Shown piece after piece: positions 9,390 to 19,063 of a stretch of 59,157 nt of DNA. Each line of letters starts with the position of its first letter. Position 1 is the stretch's first letter. The stretch is from UBA791 sp963602355. Lineage in GTDB: Bacteria; Cyanobacteriota; Vampirovibrionia; Gastranaerophilales; Gastranaerophilaceae. Location: positions 1 to 59,157 of the forward strand of contig CAVCIU010000003.1 in the NCBI GenBank assembly GCA_963602355.1, given 5' to 3'. The translations under genes and the position numbers were made by a program. Below the pieces are notes generated by a model. That model searched no databases, had not been told where the DNA came from, and worked only from the letters and a program-made list of their open reading frames with translations.

Positions 9390-10334
9390 TTATGCAACAG
9401 GAGCATTAGCAAGAGATTCAACGTATCTACCTGCATAAACGGCAGCCACAGCACCGTCTGATGTTGCAGTGATAACTTGTCTTAATGGAGTTGTTCTAAC
9501 ATCACCCGCAGCAAATACTCCGTCTACAGAAGTTTTCATTGTTTCATCTGTAACAATAAAACCGTTTGAATCTTGTTCAACTTGTCCGTTGATTAAATCT
9601 GTATTTGGTAAAAATCCGATATATGGGAAAATACCGTCAACATTTAAAGTTGAAACCTCATGAGTTTTTACATTTTCGATAACAAGTGATTTCACAGTAT
9701 CTTCACCATTAATTTCATTTACAACTGTGTCATAAACAAATTCTAATTTTTCATTTTTGAATGCTAAATTTTGAACAATTTTATCCGCTCTAAATTCGTT
9801 TCTACGGTGAATTACATAAACTTTATCCGCAAACTTAGTTAAATACATAGCTTCTTCTAAAGCCGCATTTCCACCACCAACAACAGCTACAGTTTTTTCT
9901 CTGTAAAATGCACCGTCGCAAATAGCACAATAGCTAACACCTCGACCTAAAAATTCTTTTTCACCTTTTACACCAAGTTTTTTAGGTTGCGCACCAGTTG
10001 CAATGATAACTGATTTTGCTTTGAACGTATGAGTTAATGTTTCAATAACCTTTGGATTAGAAACTAAATCAATTTTTTGAATTTCTTCCATTGGAAATTT
10101 ATTTACGCCAAACTTATCAGCATGCTCTTCCATTTTTTCCATTAAATCATAGCCTCCAACAAGAGGGAATGCTGGATAATTTTCAAGTTCTAAATAATTA
10201 GAAGGCTGACCACCAAACATACTTACATCAACAATAGCAATGTTACCAGTCGCTCTTGCGGCATAAATACCTGCTGCCAATCCTGCAGGTCCACCACCTA
10301 ATATTACTGTATCAAATTCTAAAATTTCGCTCAT
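9390..10334 (-). CDS. trxB: Thioredoxin reductase (NADPH)
   Basis: 314 residues, the normal length for low-molecular-weight TrxB. It shows the FAD-binding loop GGGPAGLAAGIYAAR (13-27), the redox-active pair C136-A-I-C139-D, the NADPH-binding GGGNAALEEA (about 153-162) with HRR (176-178), and the C-terminal FAD motif AAGDVRTTPLRQVITATSDG. It passes electrons from NADPH through FAD and the disulfide to thioredoxin. The usual CATC is CAIC here, a conservative change. A stem-loop at 10388-10424 separates it from pgi upstream, so it is probably transcribed on its own. Confidence 0.93.
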   Translation of the reverse strand: MSEILEFDTVILGGGPAGLAAGIYAARATGNIAIVDVSMFGGQPSNYLELENYPAFPLVGGYDLMEKMEEHADKFGVNKFPMEEIQKIDLVSNPKVIETLTHTFKAKSVIIATGAQPKKLGVKGEKEFLGRGVSYCAICDGAFYREKTVAVVGGGNAALEEAMYLTKFADKVYVIHRRNEFRADKIVQNLAFKNEKLEFVYDTVVNEINGEDTVKSLVIENVKTHEVSTLNVDGIFPYIGFLPNTDLINGQVEQDSNGFIVTDETMKTSVDGVFAAGDVRTTPLRQVITATSDGAVAAVYAGRYVESLANAPVA

Positions 10335-10387
10335 CTGATTACCTTTTCATTTATTTTGACGTATTAATATAAAAAATGTTTCCGATA

Positions 10388-10424
10388 AAAATGCCACATT
10401 TTAAAAATATAAATGTGGCATTTT
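10388..10424 (-). terminator. Stem-loop terminator after pgi
   Basis: A 14-bp perfect inverted repeat (10388-10401 with 10411-10424) and a 9-nt AT-rich loop. It lies 26 nt past the pgi stop codon and upstream of trxB; on the minus strand the stem ends in T residues. Confidence 0.7.
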
Positions 10425-10450
10425 GTATTTTTAAATTTAACTGCTATAAA

Positions 10451-11839
10451 CTATACAGTAGCCATTTTTTCGTTTAGAGTTTTTGCAGATTCTTCATAGC
10501 CTGCTCTACCCATTAATGCGTATGTATAATTTTTAGCTTGTTCAACACCTGGTTGGTTGAATGTATTAATGTTGTATAATTCACCAGCAATTGCAGTTTG
10601 AACTTCTAACATATATAACAATTGTGCTACGTTATAAGCATCAACCTTTGGAATTGAAATTGTTATTGTTGGACGTTTGTAATCTGATAAAGCAACTCTT
10701 GTAGAATCAGCTTCAGCATTGATTAATTGGTTAATAGTTTTACCGCCCAAGTAACCAATTCCTGTATAATCAAAGATTTTTGGAATTTCTAATTCGTTAT
10801 CAAATTCTTCAACTCTGATGAATGAAATAACTTTATCGTTTGGACCTTCGTTGTAAAGTTGAATTTGAGAGTGTTGGTCAGTTGCACCTAAAGCTTTGAT
10901 TGGAGTAGGGCCAACGTGAACTTCTTTACCTTTGTTATCAACTTGTTTACCTAAAGATTCTGCCCATAATTGAACATACCAATCAGAAACATATTTCAAT
11001 CTGCTTGAATATGGCATCATAACTGATAATCTTTTGTTTTTCTTCGTATCCATTAAGTAGTGAATTAAAGCATTTTGAGCTGCGATATTTTCAGAGATGT
11101 TAGTATTTTTCAATGCTAAATCCATATCCTTAATACCGTTCATAATTTCATCAATATCGATACCAACTAATGCTAAAGGTAAAAGACCTACAGCTGAGAA
11201 TACTGAGAATCTACCACCTACATCATCTGGAACTACGAATGTTTTGTAACCTTCTTGGTCAGCTAATTGTCTTAAAACACCAACTTTTTTATCTGTTGTT
11301 GCTACGATATTCTTTCTGTATTCATCACCAAGTTCTCTTTCCATAATGTCTTTAACAATCATATATTGAGACATTGTTTCTGCTGTAGAACCTGATTTTG
11401 TAATTACGTTAACTAAAGTTCTTTTTAAATCGATTGTATTTAACAAACCAGTGATTTGGTCTGGGTCGATGTTATCTAAGAAGAATAATCTTGGATAATT
11501 GTCTCTTTGTTCTGGAGTTAATAAGTTCCAGTATGGTTTAAGTAAAGCTTCTGAAACAGCGATACCACCTAAAGCAGAACCACCAATACCTAAAACTAAA
11601 ACGTTATCAAATCTACCTCTTACCATTGCAGCAAATTCTTTAACATACCAAACAGTTTCTTCATTGTAACCTAAGTTCATCCATTGAAGCCATTGTCCTG
11701 GTTTATCTTTTCTTTTGTTTAAATCTGTAATAATTTGAGCAATTTTGTCTTTGTGTTTTGCAAATTCTTTTTCAACTTCTAAACCGTGTTCTTTGCCGAT
11801 AACATTTTTGTCAACATTAAGGTAATTTAATTTAATCAT
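10451..11839 (-). CDS. pgi: Glucose-6-phosphate isomerase
   Basis: About 462 residues, typical of the short bacterial PGI class. Recognisable signatures are LGIGGSALGG (substrate-phosphate region), NVITKSGSTAETMSQ (SIS-like phosphate loop) and the C-terminal NTFNQPGVEQAKN with the catalytic Lys. It interconverts glucose-6-phosphate and fructose-6-phosphate in the cytosol. Start choice: an ATG five codons further up (11854) is in frame, but GGAG lies about 9 nt before the ATG at 11837-11839, and homologous proteins begin at this point, so the shorter form is preferred. An AT-rich gap of about 100 nt follows the upstream gene, so pgi probably has its own promoter. Confidence 0.92.
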   Translation of the reverse strand: MIKLNYLNVDKNVIGKEHGLEVEKEFAKHKDKIAQIITDLNKRKDKPGQWLQWMNLGYNEETVWYVKEFAAMVRGRFDNVLVLGIGGSALGGIAVSEALLKPYWNLLTPEQRDNYPRLFFLDNIDPDQITGLLNTIDLKRTLVNVITKSGSTAETMSQYMIVKDIMERELGDEYRKNIVATTDKKVGVLRQLADQEGYKTFVVPDDVGGRFSVFSAVGLLPLALVGIDIDEIMNGIKDMDLALKNTNISENIAAQNALIHYLMDTKKNKRLSVMMPYSSRLKYVSDWYVQLWAESLGKQVDNKGKEVHVGPTPIKALGATDQHSQIQLYNEGPNDKVISFIRVEEFDNELEIPKIFDYTGIGYLGGKTINQLINAEADSTRVALSDYKRPTITISIPKVDAYNVAQLLYMLEVQTAIAGELYNINTFNQPGVEQAKNYTYALMGRAGYEESAKTLNEKMATV

Positions 11840-11959
11840 TAAAATATTCTCCATTTAGTTTTAGTAAGATAGTACTCAAACGTATGCTCAACGCATTAAT
11901 ACGTTCTAGAAATATTCTACTATTCTAAAAAAAAAAATACAACAATTAAAATTAAATTT

Positions 11960-12622
11960 TTAGTCTTGTAAATCCATTTTTTGGTAAGTTGTAATTTTAC
12001 CTTTTTCTTTATAAAGTTTTTGGAAGTTTTGTTGAGATTGTTGATAATTGCTGATAGAAGCCTGTAATGATTTATTTACAGCAAAAAATAGGATTGGGAA
12101 AGAAATAATTACAGTGATACAAACAACAATCAAATGTTTCAAATATCTTTGACGTTCTTTTAGTTGTTTATTTTTGATATCTGAATTATGACTTTCATAA
12201 ATTACATTATTTATTAATTCTGTTCTATCGTCAATTGATAAACTATCAACGTAATCAATATTGTTTGGAGTAATATAAATTACATATTTTTTACATTCAC
12301 TTTTTGGAAATTCATCAAAAACAGAAGCTTTTTTATTTTGAGCTGGCTGAATTTCAGAAGGAGACGGATTTACGACTTGTAAATCAGCATCAGTTGGAGG
12401 TGCAACTTGAATATCAGCACTGTTGTTAAAATCTTCGTTAGAAAGATTTGAAACATCGCCGATATCAACGTGTTGTTGTAATTGTTGAGTTAAAGCTTCG
12501 ATGTCGATATTGTCATCAAACTCAATATCGTCTTCATCTTCGTCTTCATCAACACTATCAACAGGTTTTGGCTGATTTTCGTCTAAAATATTTTCATCTT
12601 GTTCTAAGTTATTTTCTTCCAA
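11960..12622 (-). CDS. Acidic single-pass membrane protein, unknown
   Basis: 220 residues, not recognised. The first 110 are strongly acidic and low in complexity (runs of E/D, N, Q, P), with no signal peptide. A charged stretch precedes one hydrophobic helix (LIVVCITVIISFPILFFAV, about 165-185), followed by a short Gln-rich tail. This suggests a tail-anchored-like protein with a long cytosolic acidic domain. It is divergent from the heptose kinase gene (65 nt apart). Confidence 0.6.
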   Translation of the reverse strand: MEENNLEQDENILDENQPKPVDSVDEDEDEDDIEFDDNIDIEALTQQLQQHVDIGDVSNLSNEDFNNSADIQVAPPTDADLQVVNPSPSEIQPAQNKKASVFDEFPKSECKKYVIYITPNNIDYVDSLSIDDRTELINNVIYESHNSDIKNKQLKERQRYLKHLIVVCITVIISFPILFFAVNKSLQASISNYQQSQQNFQKLYKEKGKITTYQKMDLQD

Positions 12623-12686
12623 TTTTGCCTCAAAAAATTTATTTATGCTAAAATAATTATATATTATATTAAAGGATTAATCAACT

Positions 12687-13712
12687 ATGAACATCAATAA
12701 AGACAAGTTAATCGGTTATATAAAGGATTTAAAAAACACTAAAGTTTTAATCATTGGCGATTTAGCTATGGACGAAATGGTTTATGGAGACACAGAAAGA
12801 ATTTCTAGAGAAGCTCCAGTTCTAATTCTTTTACACACAGAAACAAAAGAACTTTTAGGTGCAGCTTCAAACGCAGCACACAACGCATCTGCAATTAACT
12901 CTGGCAAAGTTTCTGTTATTGGTGTTTTAGGGGAAGATTACCAAGCTGACCAACTTAAAGAAGCTTTCAAAAACGCAAATATTGATACTCAATATTTAGT
13001 TTATGATGCAACTAGAAAAACTACTACAAAAACTCGTATTTCTGGTTCATGCTCACAATCTGTTACTCAACAAATTGTTAGAATTGATAGACAAACATCA
13101 GCTCCAATTTCTAAAGAAACAGAAGACAAAGTTATTGCACAAATGGAAAAAGCTATTCCATTACACGATGCAATAATTCTTTCAGATTACCATATCGGTG
13201 TTCTTACACAAAAAATTATTGATAGAGCAGTTGAACTTGCAAATAAACATAACAAAGTGATTGTTGCTGATATCCAAAAGAATTTTGATAAATACAAAAA
13301 CGTAACATCACTTACACCAAATTTACCAGACACACAAAAATTCTTAGGTTTTAACTTAAATACAAAAGAAGATTTTGAAAAAGCTGGTACAATCTTACAA
13401 AACATGATAAAACCAAAATCAATCCTAATCACTTGCGGTGATAGAGGAATGATGGTTATCGAACCAGATTACAAGGTTACAGAAATTCCTGTATTCAACA
13501 AATCTCACGTATTTGATGTAACAGGTGCTGGAGATACTGTAACAGCTATTTACACAATGGCTTTGAGTATCGGTGCTGAACCAGTTTATGCTGCTGTAAT
13601 CGGTAACATTGCAGCTAGTATCGTAATCAAACAATTTGGTTGTGCAACAACTACCATTGACGAGCTATTGGAAATGGTGGAAAAGAAAGAAAAAGAACTC
13701 TGTATTAAGTAA
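12687..13712 (+). CDS. hldE: D-glycero-beta-D-manno-heptose-7-phosphate kinase (RfaE1 domain)
   Basis: 341 residues of the PfkB/ribokinase fold. Evidence includes the N-terminal IIGDLAMDEMVYG, the RISREAPV segment typical of RfaE1, the glycine motif LGAASNAAHN (about 58-67) and the C-terminal signature FDVTGAGDTVTA with the catalytic base D283. It phosphorylates heptose-7-phosphate at C1 in the ADP-heptose pathway feeding LPS core. The nucleotidyltransferase half found in bifunctional HldE is absent, so this is the kinase only (RfaE1/HldA-like). It is followed 21 nt later by a DUF4330 gene and then an O-antigen-ligase family gene, consistent with an LPS role. Confidence 0.82.
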   Translation: MNINKDKLIGYIKDLKNTKVLIIGDLAMDEMVYGDTERISREAPVLILLHTETKELLGAASNAAHNASAINSGKVSVIGVLGEDYQADQLKEAFKNANIDTQYLVYDATRKTTTKTRISGSCSQSVTQQIVRIDRQTSAPISKETEDKVIAQMEKAIPLHDAIILSDYHIGVLTQKIIDRAVELANKHNKVIVADIQKNFDKYKNVTSLTPNLPDTQKFLGFNLNTKEDFEKAGTILQNMIKPKSILITCGDRGMMVIEPDYKVTEIPVFNKSHVFDVTGAGDTVTAIYTMALSIGAEPVYAAVIGNIAASIVIKQFGCATTTIDELLEMVEKKEKELCIK

Positions 13713-13733
13713 AAAATTAAAAAGGAGCGAAAT

Positions 13734-14297
13734 ATGATAGCAAAATTAAAAGAAATAAAACCTGTAGATTGGATTATTTTAGCTGGTGTTTTAATTGCAC
13801 TAGTTGTTGGCTTTTTGACTTTCACTCACGTTAGACAAACTGCCGGCAAGCAAATTGAAGCAACTTCTAAAATCGGTTTCCAAATCTTTCTAAGAGGTGT
13901 TACAATCACTAGCCAAGAATTACCAATGAAGAAAGGTGAAAAAACTTTCTTAACTATTAGAAATGTACCATACAGCGATTTAGATATTATTGACGTTGTA
14001 GCAGATACAAAAAAAGTAATTTTACCAAATGCTAGAGGTAAAGAACAATTCACAGTATTACCTGATGTATCACAAGCAGCTTCATTCGACGTATTAGTTA
14101 CAGTTGCAGATACTGCAAAAATCACTAAAGACGGCGCTGTTGTTGGTGGTAACAAAATCAAAATCGGTATTCCTGTAACAATTGAAGGTAAAAATTACAG
14201 ATTTAACGGTGTTATCTCTGATGTTCAAATCATCAACGAAAATTCTCAAAACGAAACAAAAGATAACGTTAAGAAAACACCTGACAGTATAACTTAG
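13734..14297 (+). CDS. DUF4330-like membrane-anchored protein
   Basis: 187 residues. One N-terminal membrane helix (WIILAGVLIALVVGFLTFT, about 11-30) follows a short cytosolic tail beginning MIAKLKEIKPVDW, and the remaining 150 residues form an extracytoplasmic beta-rich domain. The tail-helix-beta layout and the KPVDWIIL start are as in DUF4330 proteins, a family of unknown role. A good ribosome site (AAGGAG) lies 7 nt upstream. It sits between a heptose kinase and an O-antigen ligase, so an envelope-polysaccharide role is possible but unproven. Confidence 0.65.
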   Translation: MIAKLKEIKPVDWIILAGVLIALVVGFLTFTHVRQTAGKQIEATSKIGFQIFLRGVTITSQELPMKKGEKTFLTIRNVPYSDLDIIDVVADTKKVILPNARGKEQFTVLPDVSQAASFDVLVTVADTAKITKDGAVVGGNKIKIGIPVTIEGKNYRFNGVISDVQIINENSQNETKDNVKKTPDSIT

Positions 14298-14341
14298 GAT
14301 TGAACAATAAAAGGTCAAATAAGGGGCAGACAAGTAAGTAA

Positions 14342-15655
14342 ATGTTTAGCAAAATATTTTCTATTACTCAAGAAAAATGTGCATATTTATGTGAAAATAG
14401 CTTTATTTTAAAGCAGTTGGATAATATTATCTTATTATTTATCCTATTTTCACTAATTTCAACATTGTTTTGTTCAACAGATACAATCGGCTTTTTGGCT
14501 CTTATCGTAATCTTTTTGACAGTGGTAAAAATCTTTGTTAAAAAAGGCGAAAATATTGAAACAACACCACTTGATATAGCTTTACTTGTATACTTTTTAT
14601 TTGTAGTAATAAGTTTAGCCGGTTCTACATTGTTTCACTTGAGTTTGAAAGGATTTTTAAAAACTCTAACATATTTGGGTTTTTACTTATCACTTGTTCA
14701 ATATCTAAAAAATAATTCAAATAAATTAAACACAATATTATTAACAGTTGGTTCAATGTTGAGTTTTGAATCAATCTACGCAGTATTTCAAAACTCAATA
14801 CCAACTGATACAAACCTAACTTGGCAAGACACAAGTTACTTAATGCCAGAAGAAGTAATGACAAGGGTTTATGGAACATTACAACCTTACAATCCAAATC
14901 TTCTTGCAGGATATTTAATAGTTTGTATTCCAGTTATATATGCAATTTGCGTATACTTCTTTACTCAAAAACATTTTAAATTAGGAATTACAACACTTAT
15001 CTTATCAGCCATTTCAAGCTGGGCAGTAATTTGCACAGGTTGTAGAGGTTCATACCTTGCACTAATTGCTATTCTTGCAGGTGTTGCAGTTATCTCTGCT
15101 AAATTCTTATGGCAAAATTACAAAAAGATTTATATTTCAGTAACTGGTGCCCTTTGCGCATTATCAGCATTAGCAATCATTGCTATTAAATCTGTACGTC
15201 TAAGATTTTTATCAATCTTTATTATGAGACAAGATAGCTCAAATTCATTCAGATTTAACGTTTACCAATCATCACTAAAAATGTTTAGCGATAACTGGTT
15301 GTTAGGTATTGGTTGCGGAAATCAAAACTTTAGAGAAATCTATGGCTTATATATGAAGACAGGTTTTGATGCACTAAGTTGCTATAACATTTACCTTGAA
15401 ACAGCTGTAGAAAGTGGCATTTTCGCACTTATCGCATTCTTAGCTTTCTTAGGAATTATGTTAACTAAAGGTATCAAGTTAATTAAAAACTCTGAAAATA
15501 TGTATGACGTAATTCTTGTATCAATGGCTGTATTAAGCATTGTTGGTGTAATGGTTCACGGACTTGTTGACACAGTATTCTTTAGACCACAAGTACAACT
15601 TGTCTTCTGGCTAATGTGCGCTATTTTAAGAGTTAAACTTTACGAAAAGAATTAG
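14342..15655 (+). CDS. O-antigen ligase family (Wzy_C/WaaL/IctB-like) membrane protein
   Basis: 437 residues with 10-12 hydrophobic helices. The large central-to-late periplasmic segment carries the Wzy_C pattern: CTGCRGSYLALIAILAG, then RFNVYQSSLKMFSDNWLLGI and NIYLETAVESGIFALI. Members ligate O-antigen to lipid A-core (WaaL), polymerise O-units (Wzy), or are the cyanobacterial IctB group. With a heptose kinase upstream, surface-polysaccharide ligation or polymerisation is the best guess. Its stop codon overlaps that of the convergent queA by 4 nt, leaving no room for a terminator between them. Confidence 0.8.
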   Translation: MFSKIFSITQEKCAYLCENSFILKQLDNIILLFILFSLISTLFCSTDTIGFLALIVIFLTVVKIFVKKGENIETTPLDIALLVYFLFVVISLAGSTLFHLSLKGFLKTLTYLGFYLSLVQYLKNNSNKLNTILLTVGSMLSFESIYAVFQNSIPTDTNLTWQDTSYLMPEEVMTRVYGTLQPYNPNLLAGYLIVCIPVIYAICVYFFTQKHFKLGITTLILSAISSWAVICTGCRGSYLALIAILAGVAVISAKFLWQNYKKIYISVTGALCALSALAIIAIKSVRLRFLSIFIMRQDSSNSFRFNVYQSSLKMFSDNWLLGIGCGNQNFREIYGLYMKTGFDALSCYNIYLETAVESGIFALIAFLAFLGIMLTKGIKLIKNSENMYDVILVSMAVLSIVGVMVHGLVDTVFFRPQVQLVFWLMCAILRVKLYEKN

Positions 15656-16692
15656 CAAATATACATACAATCGCCATAAGAATAGAAACGGTATTTCTCT
15701 TCAATAGCAGATTTGTATGCTTCGAATACAAAATCTTTACCCGCAAGAGCGCTAATTAACATCAATAATGTTGATTTTGGTAAATGAAAATTAGTAATCA
15801 AATTATCAACAACTTTAAACTCATAAGGTGGATAAATAAACAATTGAGAAGCTGATTTACAAGCCTTTATTTCACCGAATTGTTGATAAGCAGTTTCAAG
15901 TGTACGAACAGAAGTTGTACCAACTGCAACAAGTTTTTTACCTTTAGCCTTTGCGTTATTAATCATATCAGCTGTTTCTTGTGAAATTTCAAACTCTTCT
16001 GAATCCATTTTATGGTCTAAAATATTTTCACATTTAACCGGTCTAAATGTACCTAGACCAACAGTCAAATTAACATACGCAATTTCAACACCTTTATTTT
16101 TAAGTTTTTCTAAAATTTCTTTTGTAAAATGCAAGCCCGCAGTAGGCGCAGCAACAGAACCTTCGTTCTTAGCATAAACTGTTTGATATCTGTCATAATC
16201 CAATGACTTGCGTTCATCATCTGTCATCTTACGTTCGATATAAGGCGGAAGTGGAATGTTTCCAACCTTATCCAAAATTTCATAAAGTATTCCGTCATAA
16301 ATAAGTTCAACAAGCCATTTACCGTCGCCTAAATTTTCAAGAGCTTTTGCAGAAAGGCAATCAGCAATCTTTATAACCATTCCTTCTTTAATACGTTTAG
16401 AAGGTTTTACAAGAGCTTCCCAAATCTTTTCTTCTTTTTGTTTAAGCAAAAAGATTTCAATAAAAGCACCTGTATCTTTATGACCATAAAGTCTTGCAGG
16501 AATAACTTTTGTATTATTCAAAACCAAAATACAATTATCATCTAAGTAATCAACAATGTCATAAAAATGCTTATGATAGAATTTGTGTTCTTCTCTGTTT
16601 AGCACCATCATTCGTGAATTTTCACGTTTTTTGCTTGGTGTTTGAGCAATCAATTCTTCTGGTAAATCATAATCAAATTCTGAAACTAACAC
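15652..16692 (-). CDS. queA: tRNA preQ1(34) S-adenosylmethionine ribosyltransferase-isomerase QueA
   Basis: 346 residues, full family length. The protein starts MLVSEFDYDLPEELIAQTP and contains AAPTAGLHFT, VGLGTFRPV and ITNFHLPKSTLLMLISALAG, all hallmark QueA motifs. It transfers the ribosyl part of SAM to preQ1 in tRNA to make epoxyqueuosine. It lies 5 nt downstream of yidC on the same strand, at the end of a long minus-strand gene block. Confidence 0.95.
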   Translation of the reverse strand: MLVSEFDYDLPEELIAQTPSKKRENSRMMVLNREEHKFYHKHFYDIVDYLDDNCILVLNNTKVIPARLYGHKDTGAFIEIFLLKQKEEKIWEALVKPSKRIKEGMVIKIADCLSAKALENLGDGKWLVELIYDGILYEILDKVGNIPLPPYIERKMTDDERKSLDYDRYQTVYAKNEGSVAAPTAGLHFTKEILEKLKNKGVEIAYVNLTVGLGTFRPVKCENILDHKMDSEEFEISQETADMINNAKAKGKKLVAVGTTSVRTLETAYQQFGEIKACKSASQLFIYPPYEFKVVDNLITNFHLPKSTLLMLISALAGKDFVFEAYKSAIEEKYRFYSYGDCMYIC

Positions 16693-16697
16693 TATAA

Positions 16698-17780
16698 TTA
16701 CTCTTTCGGTTCAATTTTTTTAGCTCTTGCAACAATATCATCATCAATTTTTTGTTTCTTTTCTTCTTCCTCTTTGTCCATTTGTTTGTTAATAACAACT
16801 GTTTGAACAACTTGGAATACGTTTGAAACAACTAAGTATAACAATACCCCTGCCGGAATTGGGATAAAGATGAATGTTGCAGTCAACATAATTGGCATGA
16901 ATGTATTCATTGATTTTTGCATTGCTTGTTGAGCAGGATCCATTTTTTGGTTTTTGTTTGTTGCCATCATAACTTTTTGGCTAAATACCATTGTTAAACC
17001 AAACAATACAATTAACAATAATACGTCATAGTGCAAACTATTTTTAACAGGAATAGAAGGCATTGAGTTAATCAAGATACCGTCTTTTCTTTCAAATGTA
17101 GCATCTTCTGATTCTTTAGTTTGCATATTTGTAACTTTAACTTCTGCTTTTTGAATTTTATCAAGTTGAGAGAATTTCAAATCTAAACTGTCTAAGCTGA
17201 TTTTGAAATCAATGTTTTCTCCAGGTATTAAATCTCCTTGAATACTTAAAGCTTTATTAGGTTTTTCAATTTTTACACCGTCCATTTCAGTGCCGTCATT
17301 GAAATAAACCTTAGCAGTTTTATTCAACATGAAAGTATCGTATTTAGCAGCGCCCATAGTACCGTCATTTGAAATACCAGCACTTGTTTTTAATGTTGAA
17401 TCAAGTCTGTTGATAAACAAGAATGATGTATCACCAGCCATTGAAATAAATTGTGGGCTCATTAATGATGTGTATAACAAAATGAAAATTGGCATTTGAA
17501 TAAGAAGTGGAAAACAGCCAGCCATTGGGTTGAATTTGTGTTCCTTATAGAAATCCATCATTTTCTTTTGCATTAATTGTGGGTCATTTTTGTATCTATC
17601 TTGAATAGCCTTCATTTTTGGTTGAAGTGTTTGCATAATACGCATAGAACGTTGTTGTGAAACACCCAAAGGCCACATCAAAACTCTTATTACAACTGTT
17701 AATAAGATAATACCTACACCAAAACCACCAACTACTGATAGTGATTTTAACAATTTTATCATTAATGTTACGAAATCCAT
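16698..17780 (-). CDS. yidC: YidC/Oxa1/Alb3 membrane protein insertase with insertion in the second periplasmic loop
   Basis: 360 residues. The conserved core is clear: first core helix with the conserved Arg (GVGIILLTVVIRVLMWPL, R32), cytoplasmic hairpin (about 40-85), second helix (FPLLIQMPIFILLYTSL), then the late helices (YDVLLLIVLFGLTMVFSQKV; PIPAGVLLYLVVSNVFQVV) and a charged cytosolic tail. It inserts proteins into the inner membrane with or without Sec. The large periplasmic domain that precedes the core helices in E. coli is missing. Instead about 115 residues of beta-type sequence (about 131-247) lie between the second and third core helices, where Alb3-type proteins have only a short loop. 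Confidence 0.92.
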   Translation of the reverse strand: MDFVTLMIKLLKSLSVVGGFGVGIILLTVVIRVLMWPLGVSQQRSMRIMQTLQPKMKAIQDRYKNDPQLMQKKMMDFYKEHKFNPMAGCFPLLIQMPIFILLYTSLMSPQFISMAGDTSFLFINRLDSTLKTSAGISNDGTMGAAKYDTFMLNKTAKVYFNDGTEMDGVKIEKPNKALSIQGDLIPGENIDFKISLDSLDLKFSQLDKIQKAEVKVTNMQTKESEDATFERKDGILINSMPSIPVKNSLHYDVLLLIVLFGLTMVFSQKVMMATNKNQKMDPAQQAMQKSMNTFMPIMLTATFIFIPIPAGVLLYLVVSNVFQVVQTVVINKQMDKEEEEKKQKIDDDIVARAKKIEPKE

Positions 17781-17860
17781 TATTATTTCCTCAAATCTTT
17801 TTTATTTCCCTAATCTAACTTTGTCTAGGATACATTAAACACAATACCCAGTCAAGAAAT

Positions 17861-18157
17861 TTAGTTATTATTGTTTTCTAATGCGCTTTTTAGGGCTTTT
17901 TCTAAAACAACAATTTTTTGTTCTAAAACTTCTACTTTTGATGAATTTTCTGTATCAGAAATATCAATTTTTTCTACTTGTCTTTTGTAGCTTTTTAGTT
18001 TGTCGTTCAAAATCATAACAAAAGATTGCATATACAAAATACCAGCGACTAAACCAATTACACCGGCAACAGCAATCCATTTGTTTTGTAATCTATAAGA
18101 TAGGTATGCAATTACTGCAACCAATAATATTGTCATTATTTTAAATAAAATTTTCAA
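17861..18157 (-). CDS. Small two-helix membrane protein with coiled-coil tail
   Basis: 98 residues. Two hydrophobic helices (about 1-20 and 27-48) are followed by a heptad-like charged tail (VEVLEQKIVVLEKALKSALE). This layout resembles LapA-like small membrane proteins, but no family is claimed. Its start overlaps the end of the pseudouridine synthase gene by 4 nt, so it is in the same operon. It precedes yidC by about 80 nt. Confidence 0.65.
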   Translation of the reverse strand: MKILFKIMTILLVAVIAYLSYRLQNKWIAVAGVIGLVAGILYMQSFVMILNDKLKSYKRQVEKIDISDTENSSKVEVLEQKIVVLEKALKSALENNNN

Positions 18158-19062
18158 TTTCTACTCCTTAAATATCTAAGTACTTTCTCTAACTTTTCGT
18201 CTTTGTCAATTTGTACGTTTATTATCTCATTAGAAAAAGGCTTTGTAAAGGTTAAACTATAAGCCATTAAAACTTGTTCTTGCGTATGAATTTTAGAAGT
18301 TCCAGCACCATACAAAGTGTCGTTCAAAACGGGGTGTCCAATTGATGACATGTGAACTCTTATTTGATGAGTACGACCAGTTTTCAATTCTAATTCTACA
18401 AACGTATTTTCTTTAAATCTTTCTAAAACCTTGTAATAAGTTAAACTATCTCTTCCACCTTCAACAATATCCATTCTTTGAGGATTTTTAAGACATCTTC
18501 CGATTGGTTTATTAATTATGCCATTATCTTCGTCAATAACACCTTTTACGACAGCATAATATTTTCTAATAGCAGTTTTTTCTTTAATTTGTTTTTGCAA
18601 AAATTCGTGGGTTTTGTTGTTTTTTGCGACCATTAAAAGCCCAGAAGTGTTTCTATCCAAGCGATGTACAATACCTCTTCTAAACTCACCACCAATATCA
18701 GACAAAGTTTTAGGACAATAATTTAAAAGAGCATTAACAAGAGTCCCAGAATTTTCTTTACCAGCTGGGTGAGTCAACATGCCAGAAGGCTTGTTCACAA
18801 CAAGCATATTTTCATCTTCATAAACAATATCTAATTTTATATCTTCAGCCTCAAGTGGTTTAACCTCAAAAACTGATTTATCAAATGCTACTTTATCTTT
18901 TTCTTTTAAAAAATAAGAAGGCTTTTTAGCCTTATCATTAACAAGAACAAGACCTTTTTTTATCGCATCTTGAACAGTTTCTCTTGAAATATCTGCAAAC
19001 ATTTCAGATACAAATTTATCAAGTCTTTTATGCTCTTCGTTTTCGTCTATTATATATTCCAT
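18154..19062 (-). CDS. rluD: RluA/RluD-family 23S rRNA pseudouridine synthase
   Basis: 302 residues: N-terminal S4 RNA-binding domain (about 11-60, RLDKFVSEMF...KGLVLVNDKA) and a pseudouridine synthase domain with GIVHRLDRNTSGLLMVAKN, where D136 is the catalytic Asp. LELKTGRTHQIRVHMSSIGHPVLND is also typical of the family. The S4 plus catalytic layout fits RluD (23S U1911/1915/1917), though RluC or another member cannot be excluded. It lies 1 nt from lspA and overlaps the following small membrane-protein gene. The lspA-rluD pairing is common in bacteria. Confidence 0.88.
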   Translation of the reverse strand: MEYIIDENEEHKRLDKFVSEMFADISRETVQDAIKKGLVLVNDKAKKPSYFLKEKDKVAFDKSVFEVKPLEAEDIKLDIVYEDENMLVVNKPSGMLTHPAGKENSGTLVNALLNYCPKTLSDIGGEFRRGIVHRLDRNTSGLLMVAKNNKTHEFLQKQIKEKTAIRKYYAVVKGVIDEDNGIINKPIGRCLKNPQRMDIVEGGRDSLTYYKVLERFKENTFVELELKTGRTHQIRVHMSSIGHPVLNDTLYGAGTSKIHTQEQVLMAYSLTFTKPFSNEIINVQIDKDEKLEKVLRYLRSRN

Positions 19063-19063
19063 T

